NCBI GenBank assembly: GCA_007693535.1
Contig: REDK01000118.1
Location: 1 to 64,000, forward strand
Reading direction: 5' to 3'
Length of the DNA: 64,000 nucleotides
From: Chromatiaceae bacterium
GTDB lineage: Bacteria > Pseudomonadota > Gammaproteobacteria > Chromatiales > Chromatiaceae
In this document: piece after piece, positions 9,805 through 19,340 of the stretch
How positions within the stretch are numbered: position 1 is the first letter of the stretch
Layout of the letters: each line of letters opens with the position of its first letter
The notes under the pieces: generated by a model
Told to the model about the DNA's origin: nothing
What the model saw: the letters and a program-made list of their open reading frames with translations, nothing else
The model's database searches: none
Position numbers and translations under genes: made by a program

Positions 9805-12636
9805 TCACGCAAAGCGGCGCACCTCGCCGGCCCCGGCGACGTTCTCCACGCAGCGCCCGCACAGGGTCGGATGCTCGGCATCGGCGCCGATGTCGGCGCG
9901 ATGCTGCCAGCAGCGTGGACACTTGGCATGGGGGCTACGGCGCACCGCGACCGCCAGCCCCGGCAGTTCGGTGACCACTGCGGTCGCCGGCTGTGCGGCC
10001 TGGGGCAGCACGCGCGTATCGGAGCTGATCAGCACGAAGCGCAATTCGTCTTCCAGACGCGCCAGCAGGGCGTGCAATTCCTCGTCGCAATAGAGGTCGA
10101 TCTCGGCATCCAGCGCGGCGCCGATCAGCCCGGCAGTGCGCGCCGCCTCGATCTGCTTGCCCACCGCCGCGCGCACCTCCAGCACCCGCGCCCAGAAGGC
10201 GCGGTCGTAGGTCTCTTCGGCGGCCAGTGGCACCAGGCCTGCATACCAGGTGGCAGTGAAGACCGAGGGGTCGCGCTGGCCGGGCAGGTACTGCCAGATC
10301 TCGTCGGCGGTGAACGACAGCACCGGCGCCAGCCAGCGGCTCATCGCCTCGATGATGTGATACATCGCGCTCTGACAGGAACGCCTCGGCAGGCTGTCGG
10401 CACCGGTGGTGTACTGCCGGTCCTTGATCACATCTAGGTAGAAGCCGCCCAGATCGACGACGCAGAAGTTGTGCAGGCGCTGCACGATCAGATGGAACTG
10501 ATAGTCGCGATAGGCCGCGATGATCTCTTGCTGCAGGTGCCAGGCGCGATCCACCGCCCAGCGGTCGAGCGCAATCATCTCGGCCGGGGCGATCAGATTG
10601 TGCGCCGGATCGAAGCCATTGAGATTGGCCAGCAGGAAGCGGGCGGTATTGCGGATGCGCCGATAGGCATCGGCGGTGCGGGTCAGAATCTGGTCGGAGA
10701 CGGCCATCTCGCCGCGATAATCCGCACCCGCCACCCACAGCCGGATGATGTCCGCCCCCAGCGTCTTCATCACCGCCTGCGGGCTGACCACATTGCCCTC
10801 GGTCTTGGACATCTTGCGGCCGTGCTGATCGACGGTGAAGCCATGGGTCAACACCTGCCGGTAGGGGGCCTGCCCATGCATGGCCACCGCGGTGAGCAGG
10901 CTCGACTGAAACCAGCCGCGATGCTGATCGGAACCCTCCAGATAGAGATCAGCGGGGGCCGTCAGCCCGGCGCGCTGCTCCAGTACGCACGCATGGGTGA
11001 CGCCGGAATCGAACCAGACATCCAAGGTATCCTGCACCTTGCGATACGCGGCGCCCTCATCGGCATCGAGCAGGTCGGCCGGATGCAATTGGAACCAGGC
11101 CTCGATGCCCTGCGCCTCGATGCGCTGCGCCACCTGCTCGATCAATTCCGGCGTGCGCGGATGCAGGGCGCCGGTCTCCTTGTGCACCAGCAGCGGGATC
11201 GGCACCCCCCAGGTGCGTTGCCGCGAGATGCACCAGTCCGGGCGATTACGCACCATGCCATCGATGCGCGACTGCCCCCAATCCGGCATCCAGCGCACCC
11301 GGACGATCTCGGCGAGCGCGGTCGCGCGCAGGCCGGCCTGATCCATGTCGATGAACCATTGCGGCGTCGCGCGAAAGATCACCGGCGTCTTGTGCCGCCA
11401 GCAATGGGGATAGCTGTGGCGAAACCGCTGCGCCAGCAACAGGGCGCCGCGCGCCTTCAGGGTCTCCACCACGCGCTCGTTGGCATCGAAGACGCTCATG
11501 CCGGCAAACAGCGGGGTACCAGCGACGAAGTGGCCGGTCCCATCCACCGGATTATCCACCGGCAGGTCATAGCGCATGCCGACGATGTAATCCTCCAGAC
11601 CGTGCCCGGGGGCGGTGTGCACGGCCCCGGTGCCGGCCTCGAGGGTGACATGCTCGCCGAGGATGACCGGCACCTCCCGGTCGTAGAACGGATGGCGCAG
11701 CTTGAGTCCCGCAAAGGCATCGCCGCGGCCATAGGCGACGACCCGATGGGTGTCGATGTCCCACCGGTCCATGGTGTCGCGCAATAGCCCCTCGGCCACC
11801 AGCAGGCGCTCGCGGCCATGGGGTCCGTCCACCTGCACCAGGGCATATTCCAGTTCGGGATTGAGCGCCACCGCCTGATTGGCGGGCAAGGTCCATGGGG
11901 TCGTGGTCCAGATCACCAGCGAGACCGGACCACTGCCATGATCGATGGGGGCCGCGTGACAGCGGGCCAACAAGGCCTCGCTGTCGAGCACGGGAAAGCG
12001 GACATCGATGGCGATGGACTCCTTGTCCAGGTATTCCACCTCGGCCTCGGCCAGGGCCGAGCCGCAATCGACGCACCAGTGGACCGGCTTGGCCCCCTGC
12101 TGCAGATGGCCATTGGCGATGATGCGCCCGAGGGCGCGGACGATGTCCGCCTCGCAGCGGTAGTCCATGGTCAGGTAGGGCCGCTCCCAATCCCCAAGCA
12201 CCCCCAGACGCTGGAAGTCCCGGCACTGGCCGTCCACCTGGCGGGCGGCATAGTCGCGACAGGCCTGGCGAAACTGGGTGGCGCTCAGGCGCTGCCCTGG
12301 TTTGCCCTGCTTCTTCTCCACCTGCAATTCGATCGGCAGCCCGTGACAGTCCCAGCCCGGCACATAGGGGGCATCGAGCCCGTCGAGGGTGCGCGCCTTG
12401 ATGATGATGTCCTTGAGCACCTTATTGACGGCATGGCCGATATGGATATCGCCATTCGCATAGGGCGGACCATCGTGCAGGATAAAGGTCGGCGCCCCGG
12501 CGCGCGCGGCCCGGATCTGCTGATAGAGATCGGCGGCGGCCCAGCGCTTGAGCATCTCCGGCTCGCGCTGGGCCAGATTGGCCTTCATCGGAAAGCCGGT
12601 CTGGGGCAGGTTCAGGGTGTGCTTATACTCGCTCAC
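9805..12636 (-). CDS. ileS: isoleucyl-tRNA synthetase
   Basis: Class I aminoacyl-tRNA synthetase with a CP1 editing domain that removes Val-tRNA(Ile). The 943-aa length is normal (E. coli 938). Visible motifs are GDIHIGH (HIGH), [10 protein letters not shown] (KMSKS), the editing-domain segment [13 protein letters not shown], and a C-terminal zinc site CPRCW with CGRC. The chosen start is GTG 12636 ([17 protein letters not shown]), which matches the family N-terminus; the frame is open upstream to 13026 but that stretch is low-complexity and repeat-encoded. AGGA lies nine bases before the GTG. The usual downstream partner lspA is not present. Confidence 0.97.
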   Translation of the reverse strand: MSEYKHTLNLPQTGFPMKANLAQREPEMLKRWAAADLYQQIRAARAGAPTFILHDGPPYANGDIHIGHAVNKVLKDIIIKARTLDGLDAPYVPGWDCHGLPIELQVEKKQGKPGQRLSATQFRQACRDYAARQVDGQCRDFQRLGVLGDWERPYLTMDYRCEADIVRALGRIIANGHLQQGAKPVHWCVDCGSALAEAEVEYLDKESIAIDVRFPVLDSEALLARCHAAPIDHGSGPVSLVIWTTTPWTLPANQAVALNPELEYALVQVDGPHGRERLLVAEGLLRDTMDRWDIDTHRVVAYGRGDAFAGLKLRHPFYDREVPVILGEHVTLEAGTGAVHTAPGHGLEDYIVGMRYDLPVDNPVDGTGHFVAGTPLFAGMSVFDANERVVETLKARGALLLAQRFRHSYPHCWRHKTPVIFRATPQWFIDMDQAGLRATALAEIVRVRWMPDWGQSRIDGMVRNRPDWCISRQRTWGVPIPLLVHKETGALHPRTPELIEQVAQRIEAQGIEAWFQLHPADLLDADEGAAYRKVQDTLDVWFDSGVTHACVLEQRAGLTAPADLYLEGSDQHRGWFQSSLLTAVAMHGQAPYRQVLTHGFTVDQHGRKMSKTEGNVVSPQAVMKTLGADIIRLWVAGADYRGEMAVSDQILTRTADAYRRIRNTARFLLANLNGFDPAHNLIAPAEMIALDRWAVDRAWHLQQEIIAAYRDYQFHLIVQRLHNFCVVDLGGFYLDVIKDRQYTTGADSLPRRSCQSAMYHIIEAMSRWLAPVLSFTADEIWQYLPGQRDPSVFTATWYAGLVPLAAEETYDRAFWARVLEVRAAVGKQIEAARTAGLIGAALDAEIDLYCDEELHALLARLEDELRFVLISSDTRVLPQAAQPATAVVTELPGLAVAVRRSPHAKCPRCWQHRADIGADAEHPTLCGRCVENVAGAGEVRRFA

Positions 12637-12638
12637 GA

Positions 12639-12690
12639 GGTTCGATCCTGGGGTTCGATCCGGGGGTTCGCTCCGGGGGTTCGATCTGGA
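12639..12690. repeat. four degenerate 13-14 bp tandem repeats in the ileS leader
   Basis: Four consecutive variants of GGGGTTCGATCCG occur immediately upstream of the ileS start codon. The first copy overlaps the region that supplies its ribosome binding site. They are too short and too contiguous for a CRISPR array. Similar GC-rich degenerate repeats occur at other gene junctions and linkers in this window. Apart from these repeats, bases 12637-13064 show no gene; they should contain the divergent promoters of ileS and the downstream plus-strand genes. Confidence 0.7.
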
Positions 12691-13064
12691 GCCCGCCCGC
12701 GCGCGGGCGCCACAGACCCGACGCCAGCGGCCGGCCGCAAGGCCAGCGTTGGGGCCCGCTGTCCGGGCCAGCCTGGAGAGTCGGCCGCGGGGGTCAGCTG
12801 TCCGCCTGATCGCCGGCACGAGCGGACCCGGCACGCCGCTGAACGGAGGCCCAGCCCCGGACAAACCGCCAGAGTAGCAGACTCCGCGCGGACACGAACG
12901 CGGCGGTGACGTCAGGAATGGGATCAACCCGCCAATACCCGCGGCGGCACCAGCGTTGAGCCCCGCGCGGGCGGTCACGATCTCTGTCACGCCGCAGGCG
13001 TCCCGCGCGCGGGACGCCTGACTCACACCCTGCCCGTTGCCTAAACAGCCACCCGGTCTCGCCG

Positions 13065-13211
13065 ATGGACTACGCCACCTTCAAGGCCCTGCAGGCCCTC
13101 ATCTTCTTTGGTTCTGCCTTTGCGTTCTGCTTCTGGCAACTCGCAGCGCTGCGGCGCTTGCGGCGTGAGCGCGAGCGTGCCGCCGCACCGCCCGATCAGC
13201 GGCCGGGTTAA
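13065..13211 (+). CDS. 48-aa single-span membrane peptide, unknown function
   Basis: A short frame starting [22 protein letters not shown] hydrophobic segment of about 20 residues (10-30) is followed by an Arg-rich cytoplasmic-looking tail ([11 protein letters not shown]) ending PPDQRPG. The hydrophobic-then-positive pattern and the compact ATG-to-TAA frame upstream of hypF argue for a real small membrane protein. I cannot assign a family. It ends 33 bases before hypF on the same strand and could be cotranscribed. It could also be a chance frame in GC-rich DNA. Confidence 0.5.
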   Translation: MDYATFKALQALIFFGSAFAFCFWQLAALRRLRRERERAAAPPDQRPG

Positions 13212-13244
13212 CGCCGCCGCCGGATCTGGCACCATGCACGGGCC

Positions 13245-15626
13245 ATGACCCCGCAATCCTCGACCGCCACCGCGAGCAGTGCCCCGGGCACCGCGCTGCG
13301 CGTGCGCGGACTGGTGCAGGGGGTCGGCTTTCGGCCGACGGTCTGGCGTCTGGCCCGCGACCTCGAACTGCAGGGCGACGTGCGCAACGATGGCGCTGGG
13401 GTGCTGATTCGGCTCTGGGGGCCAGCAGCGCGCATCGCCGCCTTCGGGATGGCGCTGCGCGAGCAGTGCCCACCGCTCGCGCGCATCGATGCCGTCGAGG
13501 CCAGCCCGATCGCGGGGGCGCCCCCGGCCGACTTTGCGATCATCCCCAGCGCGGGTGGAACGGTGCGCACCGGAGTGGTCCCGGACGCGGCCACCTGTGC
13601 CGCCTGCGCCGCCGAGATCGCCGATCCCGACCACCGTCGTTACCGCTATCCCTTTACCAACTGCACCCATTGCGGGCCGCGGCTCAGCATCGTCCGCGCC
13701 ATCCCCTACGATCGTGCCAACACCAGCATGGCGGTATTCCCGCTGTGCGCCGCCTGCGCCGCCGAATATGCCGATCCGGCCGACCGGCGCTTCCATGCCC
13801 AGCCCAATGCCTGTGGCGACTGCGGCCCGCGGGTCTGGCTGCGGCTGGCGGATGGCAGCGAACCGGCCCCGGCGGACCTCGGCGCGGTGGATGCGATCGC
13901 CGCCGCCAGCCGCCTGCTCGGCGCCGGCCAGATCCTCGCGATCAAGGGGATCGGCGGGTTCCATCTCGCCTGCGATGCCACCGACGCGGCCGCGGTAGCC
14001 GCCCTGCGCCAGCGCAAACGGCGCGCGGCCAAGCCGTTTGCGCTGATGGCGCGCGACCTAGCGGTGATCCGCCGCTACGGTCAGGTGCAGCCGCCGGAGG
14101 CGGCCCTGCTGCAATCCCCGGTGGCCCCGGTGGTGCTGCTGGACCGGCTTCCGCCGGCTGACCCGGCCGGTGCCGCTGCCATCGCCCCGGCGGTGGCCCC
14201 GGGCCAGGCCAGCCTGGGTTGGATGCTGCCCTACAGCCCGCTGCATCTGCTGCTGCTCGCAGACTGGGAGCGCCCGCTGGTGATGACCAGCGGTAACCGC
14301 AGCGACGAGCCCCAGTGCATCGACAACACGGAGGCCTGGTCGAGCCTGGCCGGGATCGCCGACGCCTGGCTGCTGCACGATCGCGAGATCGTCAACCGGG
14401 TGGATGACTCGGTCGGGCGGGTGCTGGCCGGGACGCCGCGCTGGCTGCGCCGCGCCCGCGGTCTGGCGCCGGCGCCGCTGCTGCTGCCGGCGGACCTGCC
14501 GGCGCTGCCGCCGGTGCTGGCCCTGGGTGGGGAACTGAAGAACTGCATCGGCCTGCTCAAAGACGGCCAGGTGATCCTGTCGCAGCATCTGGGTGACCTC
14601 GAGGACGCCGTCACCGCGCGCGCCTTCGAGCGCACCATCGAACTCTACTTGGACCTTTTCGCACTGCGCCCGGCGCGCATCGCGGTGGACCGCCATCCGG
14701 ACTATCGCTCCACCCAGGTCGGCCAGGCCCTGGCCGCGGCCTGGGGGGTGCCGCTGATCCCGGTGCAGCACCATGCCGCCCATCTGGCCTCGGTGCTGGC
14801 GGATAACGGCTGGCCGGCGGCCAGCGGTCCGGTGCTAGGGCTGATCCTCGACGGGCTCGGCGATGGCGGCGACGGCACCGTCTGGGGTGGCGAACTGCTG
14901 CGCGGCGACTACCGCCACTGGCGGCGCCTCGGCCATCTGCGCCCGGTCCCCCTGCCCGGCGGCCAGCAGGCGATCCGCGCCCCCTGGCGCAATCTCTATG
15001 CCCAGCTCGCGACCTGTCTCGGCTGGGCCGCCGCGCGCGCGCGTTGGGGGCACCTGCGCCCACTGCAGGCGCTGGCGGCACGGCCACTGGGGGTGCTGGA
15101 GCAGATGTGCGCCCGCGGCTTGGGTGCCCCGGCCAGTACCTCGGCCGGGCGCCTGTTCGATGCCGTCGCTGCCGCGCTGGACATCTGCTTCGACGGCATC
15201 GCCTACGAGGGTCAAGCCGCGATCGAACTGGAGACCGCGGCGCGCCAGGCCGGTCCTGCCGGTCCCGGCTATCCGTTCGCGATCCGCCCACGGGCCGAGC
15301 GCCTGGTGCTGGACCCGGCGCCGATGTGGACGGCGCTCCTCGATGATCTCGCCGCCGGGGTGCCGGCCGGCACGATCGCGGCACGCTTCCATGCCGGGCT
15401 CGCGACCGCACTCGGGGCCTGGCTGCGCCAGGCTGCCCGCGCCGAGGGGATCGAGACGGTGGCCCTCTCCGGCGGCGTGTTCCAGAATCGGACCCTGTTC
15501 GAGGCCCTGCTGGCCGACCTGCAGGACAGCGGGCTGCAGGTCCTGAGCCACCGCCAGGTCCCCTGCAACGATGGCGGCCTGGCCCTCGGCCAGGCGGTGC
15601 TGGCAGCGCTGGCTGAGGCGCCTTAA
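13245..15626 (+). CDS. hypF: carbamoyltransferase HypF, hydrogenase maturation
   Basis: Makes thiocarbamate on HypE from carbamoyl phosphate and ATP, supplying the cyanide ligands of the [NiFe]-hydrogenase centre. The 793-aa protein shows all expected parts in order: an acylphosphatase domain (RGLVQGVGFRPTVWRLA, residues 22-38), two zinc-finger repeats rich in C-x2-C pairs (CAACAAEI, CTHCGPR, CAACAAEY, CGDCGPR), a YrdC-like domain (KGIGGFHLACDAT, VMTSGNRSDEPQ), and a C-terminal Kae1-like domain with VQHHAAHLASVLADNG and LSGGVFQNRTL. No other hyp or hydrogenase genes are in the window. Confidence 0.96.
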   Translation: MTPQSSTATASSAPGTALRVRGLVQGVGFRPTVWRLARDLELQGDVRNDGAGVLIRLWGPAARIAAFGMALREQCPPLARIDAVEASPIAGAPPADFAIIPSAGGTVRTGVVPDAATCAACAAEIADPDHRRYRYPFTNCTHCGPRLSIVRAIPYDRANTSMAVFPLCAACAAEYADPADRRFHAQPNACGDCGPRVWLRLADGSEPAPADLGAVDAIAAASRLLGAGQILAIKGIGGFHLACDATDAAAVAALRQRKRRAAKPFALMARDLAVIRRYGQVQPPEAALLQSPVAPVVLLDRLPPADPAGAAAIAPAVAPGQASLGWMLPYSPLHLLLLADWERPLVMTSGNRSDEPQCIDNTEAWSSLAGIADAWLLHDREIVNRVDDSVGRVLAGTPRWLRRARGLAPAPLLLPADLPALPPVLALGGELKNCIGLLKDGQVILSQHLGDLEDAVTARAFERTIELYLDLFALRPARIAVDRHPDYRSTQVGQALAAAWGVPLIPVQHHAAHLASVLADNGWPAASGPVLGLILDGLGDGGDGTVWGGELLRGDYRHWRRLGHLRPVPLPGGQQAIRAPWRNLYAQLATCLGWAAARARWGHLRPLQALAARPLGVLEQMCARGLGAPASTSAGRLFDAVAAALDICFDGIAYEGQAAIELETAARQAGPAGPGYPFAIRPRAERLVLDPAPMWTALLDDLAAGVPAGTIAARFHAGLATALGAWLRQAARAEGIETVALSGGVFQNRTLFEALLADLQDSGLQVLSHRQVPCNDGGLALGQAVLAALAEAP

Positions 15627-15942
15627 GCACAGGACGACCACCTCTTCGACCAGCACCGCACCGACAGGCCCTGGCCTGGATGCTGGTCTCGTCCAGCGGG
15701 TTGCCGGCGAGTACGCAGACATCCTAGTCGCGGTGCATGGAGCAGGGCCGGATGCCGAATTTGCGCCAGCGGATGAGATCCCCGAAGGCGCTCGCGCGAC
15801 ACCAGCTTGTAAATGCTCGACAGCACGGTTTGGCGATCAGGATCAAGCCCGAACCGGCCTTCACGAAATGGTCAGTGAAAGTTCCGGAGCCGGTAACCGG
15901 ACCGCAACGCACTTTGGCTAGTCTTACCCGCGCCGCCTGCAT
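15627..15942 (-). pseudogene. possible decayed coding remnant between hypF and the phosphatase
   Basis: On the minus strand a frame reads FGDLIRWRKFGIRPCSMHRD, then meets a TAG at 15724-15726, and continues past it as DVCVLAGNPLDETSIQARA. The composition looks protein-like and the TAG could be a mutated Trp codon. An overlapping frame (15623-15826) gives an alternative reading. I cannot name a family; a transposase or other mobile-gene fragment is one guess. The rest of the gap up to 16233 shows no gene and no obvious Pho box before the phosphatase. Confidence 0.25.
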
Positions 15943-16233
15943 GGGTACCGTCAGGGGATCGGCCGATCACCTGGCAGCCTATCGGGCGGCCCGCGGTGGC
16001 GACTCGCATTGCGCGGCGGGCATGCCACCACAGTAGGACGCCCCAGTGCCAGCGGCACTCCCATCAGACCCGCTCGTGTGGCCCCATCGGCGGCACTCGC
16101 GAGCGAGTCGGTGCTGGGTGACGCGTTGCTCGAACGGTTGGATGCATCGGCGCAGGTCGCTGCACCAAGCGGTCATCCGGGTGCGGCGCGGGGCCTCCGG
16201 CTAGCCATTCACCGCAAGCTGTAAGGCAGAGCC

Positions 16234-17853
16234 ATGATGCAACCCCTGACCAATACCCTGATCTCCGCCGGCGTCCGGCGCCGCTCCCTGCTACTGGGCC
16301 TATGCGCCCTCGTGCTGTCCCTCGGCACCAGCCTCCTCGCCAGTACCGGCACCCAGGCCGCGCCAGGCCTCGCGCGTGCAGCCCCCCCGGTCATGCTGCC
16401 GCCAGGACGAGCCCCCAGGTACGTGATCTTCCTGCTCGGCGACGGCATGGCCAGCGCGCAGATCCAGACCACCGAGGCCTACCTGACCACCATCAACGGC
16501 GGCTCGGCCCGGGTCGCCGAGGATCTGCTGCAGCCGGAAAACCGGCTCAACATGTCCAAGATGTCCAACGCGGGCATGCAGACCACCTTTGACTCGTTCG
16601 CGCTGATGACCGATTCGGCCTCGTCTGCGACCGCCTTTGCCAGCGGCATCAAGACCAGAAGCGGCGTGATCGGCATGGACCAGGACCGCATCCGCAGCGT
16701 TAAGAGCATCGGCGAGCTGGCCTACGAGCAGGGCCGCAAGGTCGGCATCATCTCCAGCGTGCCGCTCAATCATGCGACCCCGGCAGCCTATTACTCGAGC
16801 GTGACCAGCCGTGGGCTCACCAACAACATCGGCACGCAGATGGCCGAGAGCGGCTACCATTTCTTCGGCGGTGGCGGCATCCTGCGCGCAACCCACAACG
16901 GCAGCGGTGGAGATACCGCGAACAACATCTGGAACCTGCTGGAGGCCAACGGCTATACCATCCTCAATAACAAGGAGGATATCCTCGCGCTGGCGACCCA
17001 GCCCCTCGACAAGGTGGTCGCGATCAACCCGGTGCTGGCCGGTACCGCGATGCCCTATGCGATCGACCAGCCAGAGGAAAACCTCTCGCTTGCCGAGCTG
17101 ACCGAGGTCGCCATCGCCAGCCTCTATGGCAACGGCCGGCATCGGCAAGGCTTCTTCCTGATGGTCGAGGGCGGCAAGATCGACTGGTCCTGCCATGCCA
17201 ACGATGCGATGGCGACCATCGGTGACATGCTCGACTTCGATGCGGCAGTGGGCAAGGCCCTGGAGTTCCTGCGCCAACATCCGAACGACACCCTGGTGGT
17301 GGTGACCGGTGATCACGAGACCGGCGGCATGACCGTCGGCCATGCCACCACGGCCTATACCGCCTACTATGACCGGCTGCTGGGTCAGACCCACAGCTTC
17401 GAGTACATCCAGGCCAATGACTGGGCCGCGCACAAGGCTGCCTATCAAGCGGGTTACGACTGGACCCAGCCGGACAATCTGGCCAGCAACCAGGACATGC
17501 TCGATCTGCTCCGCAAGGCCTTCGGGCTGCACTGGAACCAACTCAACGCGTTCCAGCGGCAGAAGCTCGAGGATGCCTATGACATGTCCATGGTGCGGCA
17601 GAACAGCAATAGCAGTGCCGAGAATCAGTTCCTCTACGGTGGCTATGAGCCGATCATCGTGACCCTCACCCATATCCTGAACGAGCGGGCCAGTATCGGC
17701 TGGACCTCCTATGCCCATACCGGGGTGCCGGTGCCGGTCTTTGCCGAGGGGCGCGGGGCCGATTACTTCAACGGCTTCTACGACAATACCGACATCGCCA
17801 AGCGGTTGGCGCAGATCATGCGCCTGCCGGAACTACCGGTGTACCGCGACTAG
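16234..17853 (+). CDS. phoA: secreted alkaline phosphatase
   Basis: Periplasmic phosphomonoesterase of the alkaline phosphatase superfamily, 539 aa. The N-terminus carries a signal peptide: RRR, then a hydrophobic core, then a likely cleavage after ASTGTQA near residue 42. Metal and catalytic motifs are FLLGDGM (Asp70) and TDSASSATAFASG with the nucleophile Ser128. Further motifs are EGGKIDWSCHANDA and TGDHETGGMTVG. The IDW-x-x-HANDA segment is closer to Bacillus-type enzymes than to E. coli PhoA. It is followed by a strong intrinsic terminator, so it is probably a single-gene transcript. The symbol is given at family level. Confidence 0.9.
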   Translation: MMQPLTNTLISAGVRRRSLLLGLCALVLSLGTSLLASTGTQAAPGLARAAPPVMLPPGRAPRYVIFLLGDGMASAQIQTTEAYLTTINGGSARVAEDLLQPENRLNMSKMSNAGMQTTFDSFALMTDSASSATAFASGIKTRSGVIGMDQDRIRSVKSIGELAYEQGRKVGIISSVPLNHATPAAYYSSVTSRGLTNNIGTQMAESGYHFFGGGGILRATHNGSGGDTANNIWNLLEANGYTILNNKEDILALATQPLDKVVAINPVLAGTAMPYAIDQPEENLSLAELTEVAIASLYGNGRHRQGFFLMVEGGKIDWSCHANDAMATIGDMLDFDAAVGKALEFLRQHPNDTLVVVTGDHETGGMTVGHATTAYTAYYDRLLGQTHSFEYIQANDWAAHKAAYQAGYDWTQPDNLASNQDMLDLLRKAFGLHWNQLNAFQRQKLEDAYDMSMVRQNSNSSAENQFLYGGYEPIIVTLTHILNERASIGWTSYAHTGVPVPVFAEGRGADYFNGFYDNTDIAKRLAQIMRLPELPVYRD

Positions 17854-17940
17854 CTGGTCGATATCGCCCGGGGCGGGCCTGGCAGTGTATCTTGACACCG
17901 CGGCCCGCGCTGGCAGTCACCCATGTTGCAAGCCTAGACG

Positions 17941-17967
17941 GCCGGGCAGGATGCCCGGCCTTTTTTT
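17941..17967 (+). terminator. intrinsic terminator after alkaline phosphatase
   Basis: A perfect 8-bp stem GCCGGGCA, loop GGA, TGCCCGGC is followed by C and seven T residues. It lies about 90 bases after the phosphatase stop. The central 15 bases are identical to the core of the hairpin at the end of the rhodanese gene (29703-29717). Confidence 0.9.
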
Positions 17968-18019
17968 CGCTGTCACCCCCAACTCGAGTCTCCCTTGCCA
18001 ACCACGGTTGCCAACCCGT

Positions 18020-19192
18020 ATGTCTCCCCTTCGTCGACAATGGACCTTTGCCCTGATCATCGCCGGGCTTTCGCTCCTGCTGCTGTTCATCGATCTCGCC
18101 CCGACCAGTGCCCAGCAGGTCGGCCGGCATGCTCGGGGACTGGTCACCGCCGTCGATAATTCGCAGGTCCGTACCAATCTCATCGTCCAGACCGAACCGC
18201 AGTCGCTGACCGTCCAATTGCGCAGCGGCCCGCACCGCGGGGCCGAACTCTTTATCACCAATATGCTGAGCGGCAAGCTCGAGTTCGATGAGTTCTACGA
18301 GGTTGGCAGCCTGGTCCTGGTGGAATACGACCTGGCCGATGGTACCCCAGGCAACGGCATGGTCCGCGGTCATTACCGGCTGCATCTGCAGGCGGCCCTG
18401 ATCGCCTTGTTCATCCTGTTGCTAGCGCTGGTGGCCGGGATCACCGGGCTGAAGGCGGCACTGTCGTTTGTATTCGCGGCGCTGCTCTTGTGGAAGCTCT
18501 ACTTCCCGCTCCTGCTGCTAGGCTGGGCACCGATCCCGACCGGGCTGGTGCTGGTCGCGATCATCACCGCGGTGGTGACCTTTTCGGTGGGCGGACTGAA
18601 CCGCCGCGGCCTCGCCACCTTCCTCGGGTCCATGCTTGGCATCCTGCTGACCTGCGCGCTTGCCGTCTGGTTCGCAGACGCCTTCCGGCTGCACGGGGCG
18701 GTGCGGCCCTTTGCCGAGGGCCTGCTCTATGCCGGCTATTACAACCTGCGCCTGACCGATATCTTCGTCGCCAGCGTTTTCATCGCCTGTTCCGGGGCGG
18801 TGATGGATCTGGCGATGGACATCGCCGCGAGCATGGACGAGATCAAGCAAGGCCAACCCGAGATCGGCTTCCTCGCCCATCTTGCGGCCGGACTGCGGGT
18901 CGGCAAGGCGGTGGTCGGGACCATGACCACGACCCTGCTGCTCGCCTATTCCAGCAGCCACATCAGCATGTTCCTGCTGTTCATCGCGAAAGGGCTACCG
19001 GCAGCCAATGTCCTCAATGCCCCGTTCGTGGCCGCCGAGGTCCTCAATATCCTGGTCGGCAGCTTCGGGCTGATAACGGTGGCGCCCTTTACCGCGCTGG
19101 TCGCTGCGATACTCTATCGGCGCGTCGTGACCGCGGCCGATGGCGTCTGGCCGGTGGGTGCGCAATCGGTCGGTAACGAGGCGGCCGGTTGA
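18020..19192 (+). CDS. YibE/F-like multispan membrane protein
   Basis: A 390-aa integral membrane protein. An N-terminal signal-anchor (residues 8-28) is followed by a periplasmic beta-rich segment of about 90 residues (QVRTNLIVQTEPQSLTVQL, then GAELFITNMLSGK). At least seven hydrophobic spans then include the conserved YibE/F blocks FVASVFIACSGAVMDLAMDIAASM and AYSSSHISMFLLF. The family's function is unsettled; a transport role has been suggested. The start ATG 18020 places the anchor at the N-terminus. It lies 53 bases beyond the phosphatase terminator and is followed by the DUF3141 gene after 148 bases. Confidence 0.85.
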   Translation: MSPLRRQWTFALIIAGLSLLLLFIDLAPTSAQQVGRHARGLVTAVDNSQVRTNLIVQTEPQSLTVQLRSGPHRGAELFITNMLSGKLEFDEFYEVGSLVLVEYDLADGTPGNGMVRGHYRLHLQAALIALFILLLALVAGITGLKAALSFVFAALLLWKLYFPLLLLGWAPIPTGLVLVAIITAVVTFSVGGLNRRGLATFLGSMLGILLTCALAVWFADAFRLHGAVRPFAEGLLYAGYYNLRLTDIFVASVFIACSGAVMDLAMDIAASMDEIKQGQPEIGFLAHLAAGLRVGKAVVGTMTTTLLLAYSSSHISMFLLFIAKGLPAANVLNAPFVAAEVLNILVGSFGLITVAPFTALVAAILYRRVVTAADGVWPVGAQSVGNEAAG

Positions 19193-19340
19193 TCCGCCGG
19201 TTGCCGAGCACGCGGACAGCCGGCCCCGGCGGATCTCCCCCCACGAGCAGCCAGCCGCCACCGCGAGCGGTGAGCCAGATGCCCCATTCCTTAGGACCGA
19301 AGGCCGCTATTACTCCACGACCCCTCTCGCAGGTACCACC

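Noticed and set aside
10471-11787. 438-codon open frame opposite ileS
   Set aside because: Antisense of a highly conserved synthetase; His/Gly/Ala-rich nonsense composition.
12639-12690. CRISPR-like array
   Set aside because: Repeats of 13-14 bp are contiguous with no unique spacers and no cas genes nearby; the same applies to the repeats at 30248-30305.
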